This document shows, one piece after another, positions 23,578 through 35,555 of a DNA stretch of 64,000 nucleotides. The stretch is from Vitellaria paradoxa. Taxonomy: Eukaryota > Streptophyta > Magnoliopsida > Ericales > Sapotaceae. A program made the translations under genes and the position numbers. Where the stretch lies: contig CM034237.1 in NCBI GenBank assembly GCA_019916065.1, forward strand, positions 44,847,084 through 44,911,083. The letters run 5' to 3'. The notes under the pieces were generated by a model. It did not search any database. It saw nothing but the letters and a program-made list of their open reading frames with translations, and was not told the origin of the DNA. Every line of letters starts with the position of its first letter. Position 1 is the stretch's first letter.

Positions 23578-24502
23578 AAGTTAATAACATCTGTTCTTAT
23601 TGCCTCACATGCTTGTTTTGAGCCTTTTAATTTTGCAAGGCATGCCCCGAACTATTCAGGCATATATAAACATGTGCATTCCAAACTGTCATGACAATGC
23701 ATGAAAATTAAATAATTAAATTAATTAATTAATACAACTCATTTCTATACATATATCACACTATTTCTTCGTTTGAAAGTAAATAACATTATTAATAAAA
23801 CTTAAATATCACATAATATAAATTACTATAAGCATTACGGATATGTTTGGATAACGGATTAATTTGAGAAAAGAAAAAAAAAAAGAAAAATGTAAGGAAA
23901 ATAAAAGAAAAATATAAAATTTAATATACATGTTTTTGTTTGATTGAGATAGCTAGAGAATCTTAAACATTAAAGACATTTATCAATAGATTATTTTTAA
24001 TTTAATATATTTTCATTTTTCAAAAATTCACACTTTCTTCTTTTTATTTTCTTGATCACAACTAAATAAGAGAAATATTTTTATTTTGTTGATCACAATT
24101 GTAGAAATTAATTTGTTACACAATTTTAAAAATAAGGGAGGTGTCAGTGATTTTTTAAATTACAAATAATAAAATTTATTATTAAAAAAGTATTTTAAAT
24201 AATTTTCCAATTTTTTTATTTAATAATATTTTATTTTGTAAAATGTCATATTTTTTTCTAATTTCCTCCATGATTGAATAAAAATATTATTCTAAATCCG
24301 CTTCAATTTTTATCCACAACTTATGTTATCTGCACCCCTCTGTGAGATCTATTCACATGAATAGAGTGAACCATTTCTAAGCTTTTTGATAATATTTAGG
24401 CTTCCTGCGTCAAAATTGTAGTTTCCTTATATTTTTCTAATTTTTTTTAGTGACAATTAAAATTAATTTTTAAAATATTAAAATTAATCCTTAGAATACT
24501 AA

Positions 24503-24647
24503 GAGGGCGTTTAGAGTGATAAAAAGTAAGATAGTTTGAGATAATTTATGAGTTTGTAATTCGTGCGATTAGATAAAAGTGAATAATTTTAGAGATTTTT
24601 AGAAATTTTAAAAATTTTTCAACATTTTTTAATGCGCCAAACACATC
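24503..24647 (+). mobile_element. ~150-bp MITE, 'GAGATAATTTATGA' family copy
   Basis: Begins GAGGGCGTTTAGAGTGATAA after TAA (24500-24502) and ends GCGCCAAACACATC before TTA. It has the same internal order as the 23429 copy. Confidence 0.65.
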
Positions 24648-24773
24648 TTAAATACGACTGTAACTCTTGAATTTATGAAGTTTAACATAATAAATTATAA
24701 TAAATTTAAAATTATTAAAAATAATTATTTGAATCTTTCACAATATTTAACTCCACTATCTTGGTATTGATTA

Positions 24774-25035
24774 AGAGGCCGTTTGGCATCACAAAAAATG
24801 AAATTTTGTAATACATGCATATGACACTTAAAAAGTTAATTGAGTATTTGGTAAAAAAAAATATAAAAATTAGAGAAAATTAATGAAGGTTGGAAAAAAA
24901 TTGGTAAAAGTTAAAAACAAAATTAGAAAAAGTTAGTAAAATTTAAAAAAATTGATAAAAATTAGATAGAATTGGTAAAAGTTGATTTTTCTTTTTTGGG
25001 GGGTCAAAGTTGTGAAGCCAAACGGAGTCTCCCCT
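24774..25035. mobile_element. MITE with 'CCGTTTGGCATCACAA' inverted ends
   Basis: The left end GAGGCCGTTTGGCATCACAA pairs with the right end, whose reverse complement reads GAGACTCCGTTTGGCTTCAC. About 260 bp, A-rich, with repeats of AAAATTRGWWAAARTT inside. Non-coding. Confidence 0.6.
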
Positions 25036-25102
25036 TTAGACCCTGTTGCTAACAATTTTTAGGTTAAAAAATAAAAAATTAAGTACTCAAGTTGGTTGGG
25101 GG

Positions 25103-25105
<3 letters not shown>

Positions 25106-25186
<81 letters not shown>
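25106..25186. repeat. (GA)n microsatellite, ~80 bp uninterrupted
   Basis: About 40 perfect GA units, the longest simple repeat in the window. Confidence 0.95.
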
Positions 25187-25189
<3 letters not shown>

Positions 25190-25577
25190 GATTGAAATGT
25201 TTATTATCATATAAACAAAGGGCAACTTTTAATTAAATCTCCGTGCATAAGTTGTTTCATATTAGCAGAAATAAAATTGATTGTTTTAATAAGTTTTTAA
25301 ATTTTTTGAATATAATTTATTAAACAAATGAGGGAAAGTTGGGTTTTCAGGTTTTTTTTTATATATAAAATTTATTAAATGTTCTTTTTATTATTAATAT
25401 CTTTTAGATATATTGTATATATTTATAAATAATGAAATTATAAACGAAAAAATATTTAAAACAAATAGGAGAATGAAAAGTGAATAATTCAATAAACTTC
25501 TCCCGAATATCATCAATATTGCACTACCCAAAGATTCTGACTAGATCCTACTATGGATGAAAAATGAAAAAACTTAA

Positions 25578-26971
25578 GGGTAAAGTACAAAAAATACCCT
25601 TACAGTTTACCCTCAGTATCACTTTGATCCCACACTTTTCAATTGCAATAGTCAAATCCCTACACTTTTGGTCAAGTATCAATTCGGTCCTTCCATTAGT
25701 TGACCATTATAAACAACCGTTAGACTGAGGATAAAATGGTAATTTCATTTATAGATTACCCTTAGTGTCACTTTAATCCCTCATGTTTTTAATTATAACA
25801 ATTGAATCCCTACATTTTCGACATATATTAGAAATATATTTTATTAAATTATTTTTAATAAATAATATACTCTAAAATATATTTTATTAAATTATATAAC
25901 ATATTTTAATTTGAAATATATCTTATTAAATTATTTTTAATCAAAAAATATTTAAATTATATTTTATATATTCTTTTCTATTGAATTAAATTATTTTTCA
26001 AAAATAATATGATTAAATTAATTATATAATTAAAATAATATTTAGTTTATTTTAATTAATATGAAATATATTTTATTAAATTCAGTTAATTTTCTTAAAA
26101 ATTAATAAAATTAAAAATTTTATTAAAAAGTGATTCGATGGTTTCACTAATAGTTGTTATAATTAATAAAATATAATTAAAAAAGTCATATATATAAGCG
26201 TATACTCTTGAATTGAATATATATACAAAATTATATATAGATAAAAAATTGTAGAAATAGAAAATTTAGAAAATAGCGATTCTAAGACCTTTTGATAATA
26301 TTATTGTTTTTTATTTTGTTTAACTTTTTATTTTCTAATTTTATTTTTTGTAATCATTTTTTTTCTAAAATAAAAATTGAAACTGCGTTTACAGAGGCAA
26401 TTTTATTTACATAAGTTAATTTTTAATAAAATATTTAATTTTATTATTTCTTAAAAATTATTCAAATTTAATAAAATATATTTCATATTAATTAAACTAT
26501 ATTAAACATTATTTTAATTATATTATTAATTTAATCATATTATTTATGAAAAATAACTTAATTCAATAAAAAGAAAATATATTAAATAAAATTTGTATAT
26601 TTTATTTATTAAAAATAATTTAATATGATATATTTCAAATTAAAATATGTTATATAATTTAATAAAATATATTTTAGATTATATTATTTATTAAAAATAA
26701 TTTAATAAAATATATTTCAAATATATATCGAAAGTGTAGGGATTCAATTGTTATAATTGAAAATGTGAAGGGCTAAAATGACACTGAGAGTAAACTATAG
26801 ATGAAATTATCATTTTATCCTCAGTCTAACGGTTGTTTCTAACGGTCAACTAACGGATGGACCGAATTGATACTTGATCGAAAGTGTAGGAATTTGATTG
26901 TTGCAATTGAAACGTGTGGGACCAAAGTGATACTGAGGGCAAACTGTAAGGGTATTTTTTGTACTTTACTC
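25578..26971. mobile_element. Foldback (Mutator-like) element, 1.39 kb, with very long inverted arms
   Basis: The ends GGGTAAAGTACAAAAAATAC and (reverse complement of the right end) GAGTAAAGTACAAAAAATAC start arms that stay alignable for at least 300 bp at roughly 90% identity and, less cleanly, for about 600 bp. Nine-base flanks AAAACTTAA (25569-25577) and AAAAATTAA (26972-26980) match at 8 of 9, fitting the 9-bp target duplication of Mutator-like elements. The middle (about 26280-26720) is family-T-like AT-rich sequence. There is no transposase ORF. Confidence 0.75.
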
Positions 26972-26984
26972 AAAAATTAATTAA

Positions 26985-27129
26985 GGATGCGTTTAGAGTA
27001 ACAAAAAGTAACATAGAATGAGATAAAGTAAGATAACTTGTAAATTTGTAATTCGTACAATAAAATAAAAAGTAAATAATTTTTAAAATTTTTCAATATT
27101 TTTCAACGTTTTTAAAGTTTTTTTTCACC
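26985..27129 (+). mobile_element. ~150-bp MITE, 'GAGATAATTTATGA' family copy
   Basis: Begins GGATGCGTTTAGAGTAAC after TTAA and ends TTTTTTTTCACC before TAAAA. It lies 13 bp from the end of the foldback element. Confidence 0.6.
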
Positions 27130-27327
27130 TAAAAGGAGCCAAAATCATCACATTTGTAAGAGGAATTATATCGAGCGAGTGGGCTTGCCCATTGGTCTTC
27201 GTACAATCCATGACCACTACATAAATTAAAAGTATTAATAATGTGTTGAAAATAAAATAAACAATATATATATAGGTATGTATAATGCAGTAATCACACA
27301 TCCAGGTACAAAGAGTACACAAACCAA

Positions 27328-27595
27328 ACCCCTTTGGGGGTACCTGGGCTGGTTCAATCAACTGCTATAAGAACCTGGGCCTGATAAGAGATATTGGGTT
27401 CGACTCTTCTTTCAGGGAGAGGTGGTAATTCTCTATTGTTGAGGGCTGTCTAACCGCCTTCCTGGCTGAGTCGGTCGGGCAGGGTTTGCCTAGACTGATT
27501 TACCTCCTCGTGGGTCTTTGTCGGCTAGGTTCACGGAGTGGGCTTCACCCAAGCGCACTCACGGATAGTGGCTGCGGGCTTCTCCCTGACCCCAG
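27328..27595 (+). mobile_element. tRNA-headed SINE, family S, copy 2 (first of a back-to-back pair)
   Basis: Lies between AAGAGTACACAAACCAA at 27311-27327 and the identical 17 bp at 27596-27612. The body shares TTTACCTCCTCGTGG, GGCTAGGTTCACGGAGTGGG and ends TCTCCCTGACCCCAG like copy 1. B-box-like GGTTCGACTC is kept. Confidence 0.85.
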
Positions 27596-27612
27596 AAGAG
27601 TACACAAACCAA

Positions 27613-27872
27613 GCCCCTTTAGGGGTAGTTGAGTTGGTTCGGGTAGTGTGCTGTAGGGCTAACAACCATGTAGTCCTGAGTTTGACTCTTCTTCGGGGGG
27701 CAGTCATCCATTTATTATAGGAGGCTGTCTAACAGGTTTCTCGGCGGAGCCGGTCAGCCAAGACTTGCCTAGGCTGATTTACTTTCTGTGGTTCTTAGCC
27801 AGCTAAGGTCACAGAGCGAGTTTTATCCAATACTCACCCCTAAAGTAAAAACTGCGGCCTTTCCCGTACTGG
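27613..27872 (+). mobile_element. tRNA-headed SINE, family S, copy 3 (second of the pair)
   Basis: Follows copy 2 directly and is closed by a third copy of the same 17-bp target sequence at 27873-27889. It is clearly diverged from copy 2 (for example TTTACTTTCTGTGG against TTTACCTCCTCGTGG), so the pair is not a recent tandem duplication. A 60-codon open frame crossing the pair is fortuitous. Confidence 0.85.
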
Positions 27873-27889
27873 AAGAGTACACAAACCAA

Positions 27890-29297
27890 ACATCCTACAC
27901 AAAAGCTGCTATATTTCAAAGAATTAGGAACAACTTTTTTTTTTTTTTGCTAGTTGAATTAGGAACAACTTTACCAATCTGCAATAAAAGAATAACTCAA
28001 AATAAATAAATAAATATATATATATATATATAATAACTTAAAGAAAAGCATGAAAAGGAATAATCACCAAAAAAAAATCTGGATGGAAGGGAGGGTTTTT
28101 AGTACACATTTTTTTGATAGGCGGGTTTTTGTATGTTTATCTATTTATCAATATCTCATATATAATAAAATTATAATTTTCATATCCGCACACTCTTAAT
28201 AGGATTGAAAACAAGATGAACTGAGCTTAATTTTTATTTATTCAAGCCCTGCTTGAATTATTTATAGTAAGATCGAGCTTGAATTCAAGTCGAACTTTTA
28301 TATAAACTCGAGTTCAAGTTAATACAGAAAAATTTAAACTCAAGATTGACTCGCGAATAATTAACTTAAATCAAAACGATATTATTACAGTCTAAAATAT
28401 CATTAAAAATATAAAAATATTATAAATATATATATATATATATATATTATTTTATCAAACTAGCTCACAAATTTCCGAACTGAGTTTTTTAAGTTCGAGC
28501 TCAAACTTGATTCCAAATGAGTCACAAATCAAACTTAATTGAAGTTTTTTTTAATCACAAACCGAGCTAAAAAACCTTGAAAAAGAACTGGGCTTATATT
28601 CGCCCTAATTCTAAATAAAAGCCGCTGTGAATCAACAGATAAAAATGAGTGCAAATCCACATTTTTCATCGATCAATATTCCATTTCTAGAAAACGGAAA
28701 AGGGGGGGGGGGGACAAGCTCTTGAAATCAAGGTTGAAGGGGGTACGTTATTTTATCCATCCATGAATCTCTCAACATATCAAATCAAAATCTCAGTATC
28801 CAAACATTCTAAATAACTCACTGCAAATGGTGAACAATTCAGAGAATTTGAAATAACTGTTAAAAAGAGGCAATTAGCATCAACCTGTTTCAATAGTAAA
28901 TGCTCGTTTTCTTAAACAGTAACAACAAATGAAGGCACAATCACGAGAGTGGACAAAGAGCGTGGCACATAAATCACCACTATAAATTATCCAAAACGTA
29001 TCAGCTACAAATCAATAGCTCGCCGGAACTTTCCATCAATTTCACTTACTCTGAAGGAAAGAACCGACGAGATGAGAGAACACTGCTTTCAGATGTCCAT
29101 GTAAATTTCACAATACTAACCAAGCATGATCAAAGAACAGTGCAGCAACCCAAAATACATAAATAAAAAAGTCAAAACAAAAGTAAATTTAAACTAGAAG
29201 TTGCCCTTTTATTAAGCCCCCCACCCGCAAAATACCACAATACTCAAGGTCAAACCAAAACCAACAAAGCTGCCTACTGAGGACCATCCTCCAGTTA
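27890..29297. other. Intergenic and 3' flank of the OB-fold gene
   Basis: No gene is supported. 28014-28032 and 28428-28447 are AT runs. About 28195-28612 is an old repeat rich in GAGCTTGAATTC/AAGTTCGAGCTC phrases in both orientations, a type common in angiosperm genomes. A G-run of 13 lies at 28698-28711. The part just before 29298 is likely the 3'UTR of the minus-strand gene. Confidence 0.4.
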
Positions 29298-32200
29298 CTA
29301 TATAACGACATCAACACGTTCAAACTCAATCAGGGACAAATTGTTATTTTCTTTCACAGAGAAATCAGCAGGCTCAGCTACTTCAACACGACCTGACTTG
29401 TCCACTGCAAGCCTCATCGATCCCTTGAACATATCAACTTTTGCATTGCACAGGACGACAGTAGTACCCTCTTTCATCAATTCCACTAGACAAAAGACAC
29501 TGCCTTGTAAGTAACACCATACAGAATCAATAAAAGGTCAAGATTATCAATTGTCCAAGTCTGTGCACGTATGATGAGCGATTCACAAATAATGCGTGCA
29601 AATAAAATTGAGGCACGGCAAATCACAGAGTTCAAATCATGTATAATGAATGACACAGAACGTTTTTCGTGATAAAAGTAATATTCTCTGACTTTATCTT
29701 ACTTTCTTACAGCAACCTCTCCTCTTGTCGTCTTTAACTATATCATTGTGCTTGCCCACATCGGGGACTATGTGGAACTAATAACAAAATTCCAAACATG
29801 TTCCCAGAAAACTTACTGAGCACTCTCAGACCCCCTTTTTTTTTTTTGGGTAGGTAAAATAAATTTGGATTAATAGGGAAAAGATATATAATATCTAGAT
29901 TCCCTCAATGTACATCATAGACCACTCTCAGACCTTTGAAAGCTATGGAAACAGGTCTTGGGATAACTGTTGCACAGAAACAAAAGGTTTTCTTTACTTT
30001 ATTTATGCATAAATGCAAACAAAATTATCTAAATCATACAGCTATACCTGACAAATGGTGGCAGTGTTGAATTTGACTTGCAGTTACAGAACCATGCATC
30101 AAAGTTCTATATCACCGCAAATTTATTCTGTAAGCACCTTAACCCTGAAATGTAAGACTTGAGAAGGAATGTCTAGTAGTTTAGACCTTGGGGCACTGAA
30201 AATAAGCCTCCCTCACGCTACTTCTAGTAGTTTGGACCTTGAAATGCAGGAATTACTATACAGATTACGAATGCTTTTTCCAGGTGCCAAGCAGTTATTA
30301 AGAGTTTCACATCTCTTCGAAAAGGAGATAAACTAATCTATAACTATATATATTTCACCTACATTCTAGAGTTCTGAGAAAACGTTGTTTTATTCATATA
30401 TGAAGAAAAATATGATCTTAACAACTCCTTCAGGAATGATTACAAAACCAATCTTTCAGAATTATTCTGAAACCAATCATTTCTGAGCAACCTATTGATC
30501 TTGTACAGCTACAAAGTCTTTTAAGAGTCCTTGTAAACAGCCAAAGGCCTAATAAACACATTCCACTACTTTCCCAAAGGCTTGTTGGCTCACCAAAAAT
30601 TTTTTGTATGCTTTAATTTACAATGAACAATGGTTTCAACTCCCAACACTTCCTGCACGTCCTATGTTCACATTTTTTTTCACAACAATCCATAACTACA
30701 GCTCAATAAACTTCTAATGGCTGCCTTTGACAATCTAAATTAAGAGTAATACAGCATTAAGAGGACTGTCAGTGAAATTGACTTTTCTCCTTTAATATGA
30801 ATGCATGTGAGCAGAGTTACCATGAGATTCTAGAATTGCATATGGGGTAAATCTTTAGAAGTATAAATTAAGTTCTAAGTATACAAAATGTAACAAAAAA
30901 TTAATTAGATAACTTAGTATTTTAGTATATTATGGGGGTGTTTGGCGTTATTTAAATTTGTTTCAATTAGTAAAAGTTGCAGCCTCATAATTTGGGCAGT
31001 TAGTAGAAATTTTGAATTTTAAAGAGATTTGTAGAGATTTGAAGGAGGGGAAAATACTCTAGATGGAGCCTATATATATTTCTAGCGTGTTTTATTATGT
31101 TTTAATGGACAGATTAGAATTATTATTCTACGAGGCCATGCTTGATTACCAGATTATAACACTGGACGGGGAAACATCATCCCTGGGGCTCATTGTATCC
31201 CATGTTTGGTGCTCCAAACATGTAGTCCGAATCAGATAATATATACCCAAAATGGGGATATACAATACCAAGAGAAAGTAGGTATTGCATATCCCCCATT
31301 CTCTGGATTACTTACTGCTAAAATCTAAAGGTCAAAAATTATCTCTTGCCAAAGCTCTTGTCAAACCATATCTTTTATCTCATTCCATATCCAACCAACC
31401 AAACACAAAATTTAATCCCATGCTATACCAAATCCCATATATTATTCCATGATATTCTTATCCCTCAAATTCTATCCTCCCAATCAAACATAGCCCGAAT
31501 GCTTCCCTTCAGTCTCTTGGAAAACGAAAAATTTTTAACTGTTTCGCGGAAAAGAAATAATATTTTGTTCCTTGAAATCACCACAAACTGAAGGTGAGAG
31601 AAATCATTGAACTACTAATTACTTATAAATTCCAAAAGCTGCCAAAACACATTGTTTTGACCTCTCTGTCCCCATTTAACATTCAATACAATATCCACTT
31701 TCCAAAATGTTAAGAAGGGACCAAAATTTCCGCATTTGATACCCACATGGCACTAAAGACCAAATAATACAACTAGAGTTGAATTCCATTTGGAGACTTA
31801 GCATTTAACTTGCATAATTCATAATAATCTTTTGAATGAAATATTTATTGCATTACACAAAACGACAATATTGATATAAAATTCTAATACTCAATTAGTC
31901 ATTTTACCTTATAAACTGCAATTACATTAACATATATACGTATATATTCTAGTTCAGTTACAACAACATCCAAAGAAAGAAAAATCGAAAACAAAGATTG
32001 AGAAACATAACACACGTCATGACTAGTATAGAGATATTATAACTAAATTCCTAAAGAAAAATAAAAATAGCATCAGGAAGATATATCAAGGTCAATACAT
32101 AAATAAAATCAAGCATCGGTATGTATCAAAGCAACAAACCTTGATCATTCCTGGCGGTGAAGATAATCATTCCTGTCTCATCACCTACTAAGCATTCAGC

Positions 32201-32353
32201 AAGTCGCATTTGGCGTCCTTGACCTCCATCAGCACGGCCCCTGGGCATTATCGTCTTTGAATTAACAACTTTTACAGTGAGGTTAAGTCCTTCAGCTAGA
32301 GGGCGAAGGTGATCAACTTTTGTGAAAGCATGTTGTTTTGTCTTTTCAGCCAT
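29298..32353 (-). CDS. Small OB-fold nucleic-acid-binding protein, At4g28440 type
   Basis: Coding exons are 32353-32140 and 29485-29298, separated by a 2,654-bp intron (CAAG|GTTTGT ... GTCTAG|TGG, phase 1). The product is 135 aa. An in-frame TAG immediately upstream of ATG 32353 fixes the start. The whole protein is one OB-fold: a first strand at VDHLRPLAEGLNLTVKVV, the conserved RLAECLVGDETGMIIFTARNDQ core (residues about 57-78, split by the intron), then TTVVLCNAKVDMFKGSMRL and GRVEVAEPADF. Plant homologues are annotated as single-stranded nucleic-acid-binding OB-fold proteins related in shape to replication protein A and SOSS-B domains. Exact ligands are not established to my knowledge. 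The large intron holds a probable MITE (about 31133-31497). The gene diverges from the PPR gene, 2.2 kb away. Confidence 0.93.
31133..31497. mobile_element. Probable hAT/Harbinger-like MITE inside the OB-fold intron
   Basis: The left edge GAGGCCATGCTTGATTACCAG-like and the right edge (reverse complement GGGCTATGTTTGATTGGG) form an imperfect inverted repeat. Further in, ATGTTTGGTGCTCCAAACAT is a perfect 20-bp palindrome-like stretch, and GGATATACAATACC/GGTATTGCATATCC form another pair. There is no ORF with a recognisable domain and no clear target duplication. Confidence 0.45.
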
Positions 32354-33068
32354 ACCCAACTAAACCTTTTGACATTCCAATGTACAGAAACCTAATCAGT
32401 AACCTTTATAACGGAGAGAAGAAAAGGAATCCCAACATGTTCCATTGTTGGCAAACATTGACACCAAATAAATATAAATAAATAAACAAAGGAGCAACCC
32501 AGTGGACGAGGCTCCTGCAAAGGTCAAATTCTTTCCTACTTGCAGATAGGCTATTTCAAAATTCATACCGCAGCTCCAAAGCCACCATTATAATAGATAA
32601 ATAACAAAAATGCAGCTTTTTCCAAAAGCAAAATTGGGATACAAGAAGGACAAAACTTAGATGCAGATTGGCCCTAAAATAAGCTATCTTCTGAAAGTCA
32701 ATAAAATTATTCATTGGTTCTCTATTGCCATTTTTTTACTTTCTCAGAAAACAAACAAATTCAAGATCCAATGTGGCACTTCAGAATCCACATAAATTGA
32801 ATATAAACACGCTAAAAATAAAAGAATGTGCGAAATTACTAAATGTATCACCAAACACAATGAATTCATCAAAGAACATTGAAATAAGTAAATTTTCTTC
32901 GAAGCATTAAGGTTTTAATGCCGATCAAACGCAATTTGAGTGCATCATTGATACACATCATTTAAAAAAAAAAAGCCATTATCATATGCATATCAAAGTG
33001 ATAAACCTTAATTCAATTAGCGTAATGAAAAGCTAATACAGAGATCAGGCGATGTAGTTGTGCCTCAC

Positions 33069-33260
33069 CTGAGTCTAGAGCAGACGATCCGAAGCTATAA
33101 CAAAGGCAAAAGAGATCTGCGTTTGTGAGAGAGAGAGAGAGAGAGAGAGATCTTCGACAAATCAACAGAGCAGACGATCCGAAGCTATAAGAAAGGCAAA
33201 AGAGATCTGCGTTTGTGAGAGACAGACACAGAGAGAGAGGTCTTCGACAAATCAAACGTG
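33069..33260 (-). other. Probable non-coding first exon of the OB-fold gene, built of a 90-bp tandem duplication
   Basis: On the minus strand the block ends CTAGACTCAG|GTGAGG, a strong splice donor at 33069/33068. The matching acceptor GTTTAG (ending 32360) sits 6 bases before the start codon ATG, giving a leader intron of about 709 bp. The exon contains two copies of a 90-bp unit (about 33077-33166 and 33167-33256) that differ mainly in the GA-rich stretch. The CT-rich sense strand is typical of plant 5'UTRs. The 5' end is inferred. Confidence 0.6.
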
Positions 33261-33360
33261 TGGTTTTATCCCAGCAGAGTTCCGGTTTAGGGTACTTCGT
33301 TTCGTTCGGTTCGGTTATGGATCAATAATTGGACTATCCGATCCAACACAGGACTAGCAC

Positions 33361-33462
33361 TTATGAGTAAGTTACAAAGGCATTCCAGTAAAAGTAGACT
33401 TCTCCTGGCTCTTGTGAGTAAATTACAAAGGCATTCCAATATAAGTATACTTCTCCTTAGAC
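33361..33462. repeat. 50-bp tandem duplication in the OB-fold gene promoter
   Basis: TGAGTAAGTTACAAAGGCAT at 33364 and TGAGTAAATTACAAAGGCAT at 33414 mark two copies of a 50-bp unit with few differences, about 100 bp upstream of the inferred first exon. Confidence 0.85.
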
Positions 33463-33683
33463 ACAAAATATCGCCCGGTAATTTTTTGGACTTAATTTAT
33501 GTTGGTTGATTTTTTAAGGAATTAATAAATTAAGGTGTTGTTTGGATTGTTAAAAAAAAATTGATATAAAGTTGAGACATGATGAAATTTGATCGGAAAA
33601 AATTAGAAAAAATTAATAACTTTTGATAAAGTTTGGTGAACCAAATACCCCAAGTCAAAAGTCTAGTCTTATCCTGCTAATAA

Positions 33684-33832
33684 TAAGTACATTTAGAGTG
33701 ATAAAAAATAAGATAAAATAAGATAAATTATGAATTTATAATTTGTACAATAAAATAAAAAGTGAATAATTTTTAAAAATTTTTAATATCTTTTTACTAT
33801 TTTTTAAAATTTTTTATCCCCGAAACAGAGCT
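33684..33832 (+). mobile_element. ~150-bp MITE, 'GAGATAATTTATGA' family copy
   Basis: Reads GTACATTTAGAGTGATAAAA ... AAGATAAATTATGAATTTAT ... ATCCCCGAAACAGAG before CTAA. Same order as the other copies. About 33890-34050 holds a further, reverse-oriented, more diverged relative. Confidence 0.55.
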
Positions 33833-34059
33833 AATGTAAGCCCAAAATAACACTTTTACAATGCCTCAAACAAAGTGCAAATTATGAGGCAGCTTGAGGG
33901 TACGCTTAATCTGGTTGTTTATCATTAGGTTTCGGGTTTGCAAATAAATTTTAAAAAATTTTATAAATATCTGTTAACTTTATATCACATCAATTTTTTT
34001 CTTTTACTACACGCATTATGAACTCTCAATTTATCTTACTCCATATATCCACATGTTAC

Positions 34060-34992
34060 AATATTTTATTGGCGATTTTTTATAGGATACCAAGTCACCT
34101 TTTGATTATGTTTTGAGTTTTTTTTTTATTTATATTTTTAAAACTTTATAAATTAATAGTAAAAACATGTTTGTTAAATATATTTATATTTTTTTATTTT
34201 TAAAAAAGCAAAAATCTAAACAGAAAAATATAAAAAAAATGTTTTCATTCTATTTTTTTGTTATAAATATTTTGTCAATTTTAACATTTTGTCTATTTTT
34301 ATTACATCATATTAGAATAAATTATTTTACTCAAATGTTTTATTAAATTAAAATTATTTTAATAAATAATATAATTATAAATTAATTTAATTATCTAAAT
34401 TAATACGTAATATACTTTATTAATTAATTTTTAATAAATAATTAAATTAAATTAAATTTATTATTTATTAAAAATAATTTAATAAGATATATTTCTCAAT
34501 AATAAATTTAATTTAATTTAATTAATATTAAATATATTTTACTAAATTATGTTTAATAAATATCATAATTAAATTTTTTTGAATTATTATAAAAGATATT
34601 TTATTCAATTGCTTTTTATGAATAATATTTCTAAATTATAATTAATTTATTTTATATGTACTAATTAAATGAAATAATAATTATATTTTATTCAATTATT
34701 TTTAATAAATAATATAATTAAATTACAATCTGATATATTTTATATTTATTAAATTAAATGATTTTTATTAAATAATTAAATTAAATTAAAATGAAATAAT
34801 TTTTATTAAATTCATTTGATTTTTGAAAAATTAATAAAATTAAATAATTTATTAAAATAAATAATTAATAATTATAAATAAAATTACATTTTCAAAAATA
34901 ATTTCAATTTTCATTGAAAGTAAAAAAAATTGATAACAGAAAATAAAATACAAATAAACATAAATATAAAAACTATAGTGTTACCAAATGGG
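34060..34992. mobile_element. Extremely AT-rich element, family T, copy
   Basis: Starts near TAGGATACCAAGTCACC and ends GTGTTACCAAATGGGTGTC, mirroring the ends at 18.07 and 19.01 kb. The interior is nearly pure A/T with the same AAATAATTTAATAAGATATA-like phrases. It lies directly beside the MITE at 35.01 kb. No ORF. Confidence 0.5.
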
Positions 34993-35009
34993 TGTCAAAT
35001 ATGAGAATT

Positions 35010-35347
35010 TTAAGACTCATTTGGTTTATTTTTCTATTTTTTATTTTTCATTTTTATTTTATATTTTCTGTTTTGAGCTTATTTTCCATTTTGCACTTTT
35101 GAAAATAAGGAAAAAAATCAAAACGCATTTGGTTACTTGTATTTTCAAATTTTGTTTTAAGAAATAGAAAATGGATTTACACATAAAATGAAAAATGATA
35201 AAAAATTATTTTGAATGTTTTTAATCTAAAATAAAAAAAATTAAAAATAATGAAAATAGAGTATTTTTTATTTCTTTATTTTGAGATTCTTAAAACATAA
35301 AATAAAAATAAAAAATAAAAAACAGAAAAATAAACCAAATGCCACCT
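35010..35347. mobile_element. MITE, 'GGCATTTGGTTT' family, copy 4 (best-preserved ends)
   Basis: Left end AGACTCATTTGGTTTATTTT after TTA; the right end reads, as reverse complement, GGTGGCATTTGGTTTATTTT and is followed by TTA. The inverted ends match for over 35 bp, and the TTA duplication supports PIF/Harbinger mobilisation. The element sits about 110 bp upstream of the PPR gene promoter. Confidence 0.75.
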
Positions 35348-35499
35348 TATTGATTAGAAAACTTCTATTCTAGTTTGTAAAAGATATGGCAACCGAACAT
35401 GGTATAAAAATTTTGTTCTAACTTTTAAATGTCATGATGCACAAAATTAACTGAACCTCTTCACCAAGCCTTTGTGGACGGGAAACATAATTTCATCAA

Positions 35500-35555
35500 G
35501 CCCATGAAAGCCTTTCGTGGCCCAAGGTTGCCAATTGGGTCCTTCGCTAGGGTTT
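35500..35555 (+). promoter_or_regulatory. Site II and telo-box motifs of the PPR gene promoter
   Basis: GCCCAT at 35500-35505 and GGCCCA at 35519-35524 (site II, TGGGCY on the opposite strand) are followed by a telo-box AGGGTTT at 35549-35555. This pairing is frequent in promoters of plant genes for mitochondrial biogenesis and translation. The transcription start probably lies close by. Confidence 0.55.

Noticed and set aside
27538..28009. Two 60-73-codon open frames
   Set aside because: They lie inside or across the SINE pair, so they are by-products of non-coding repeats.
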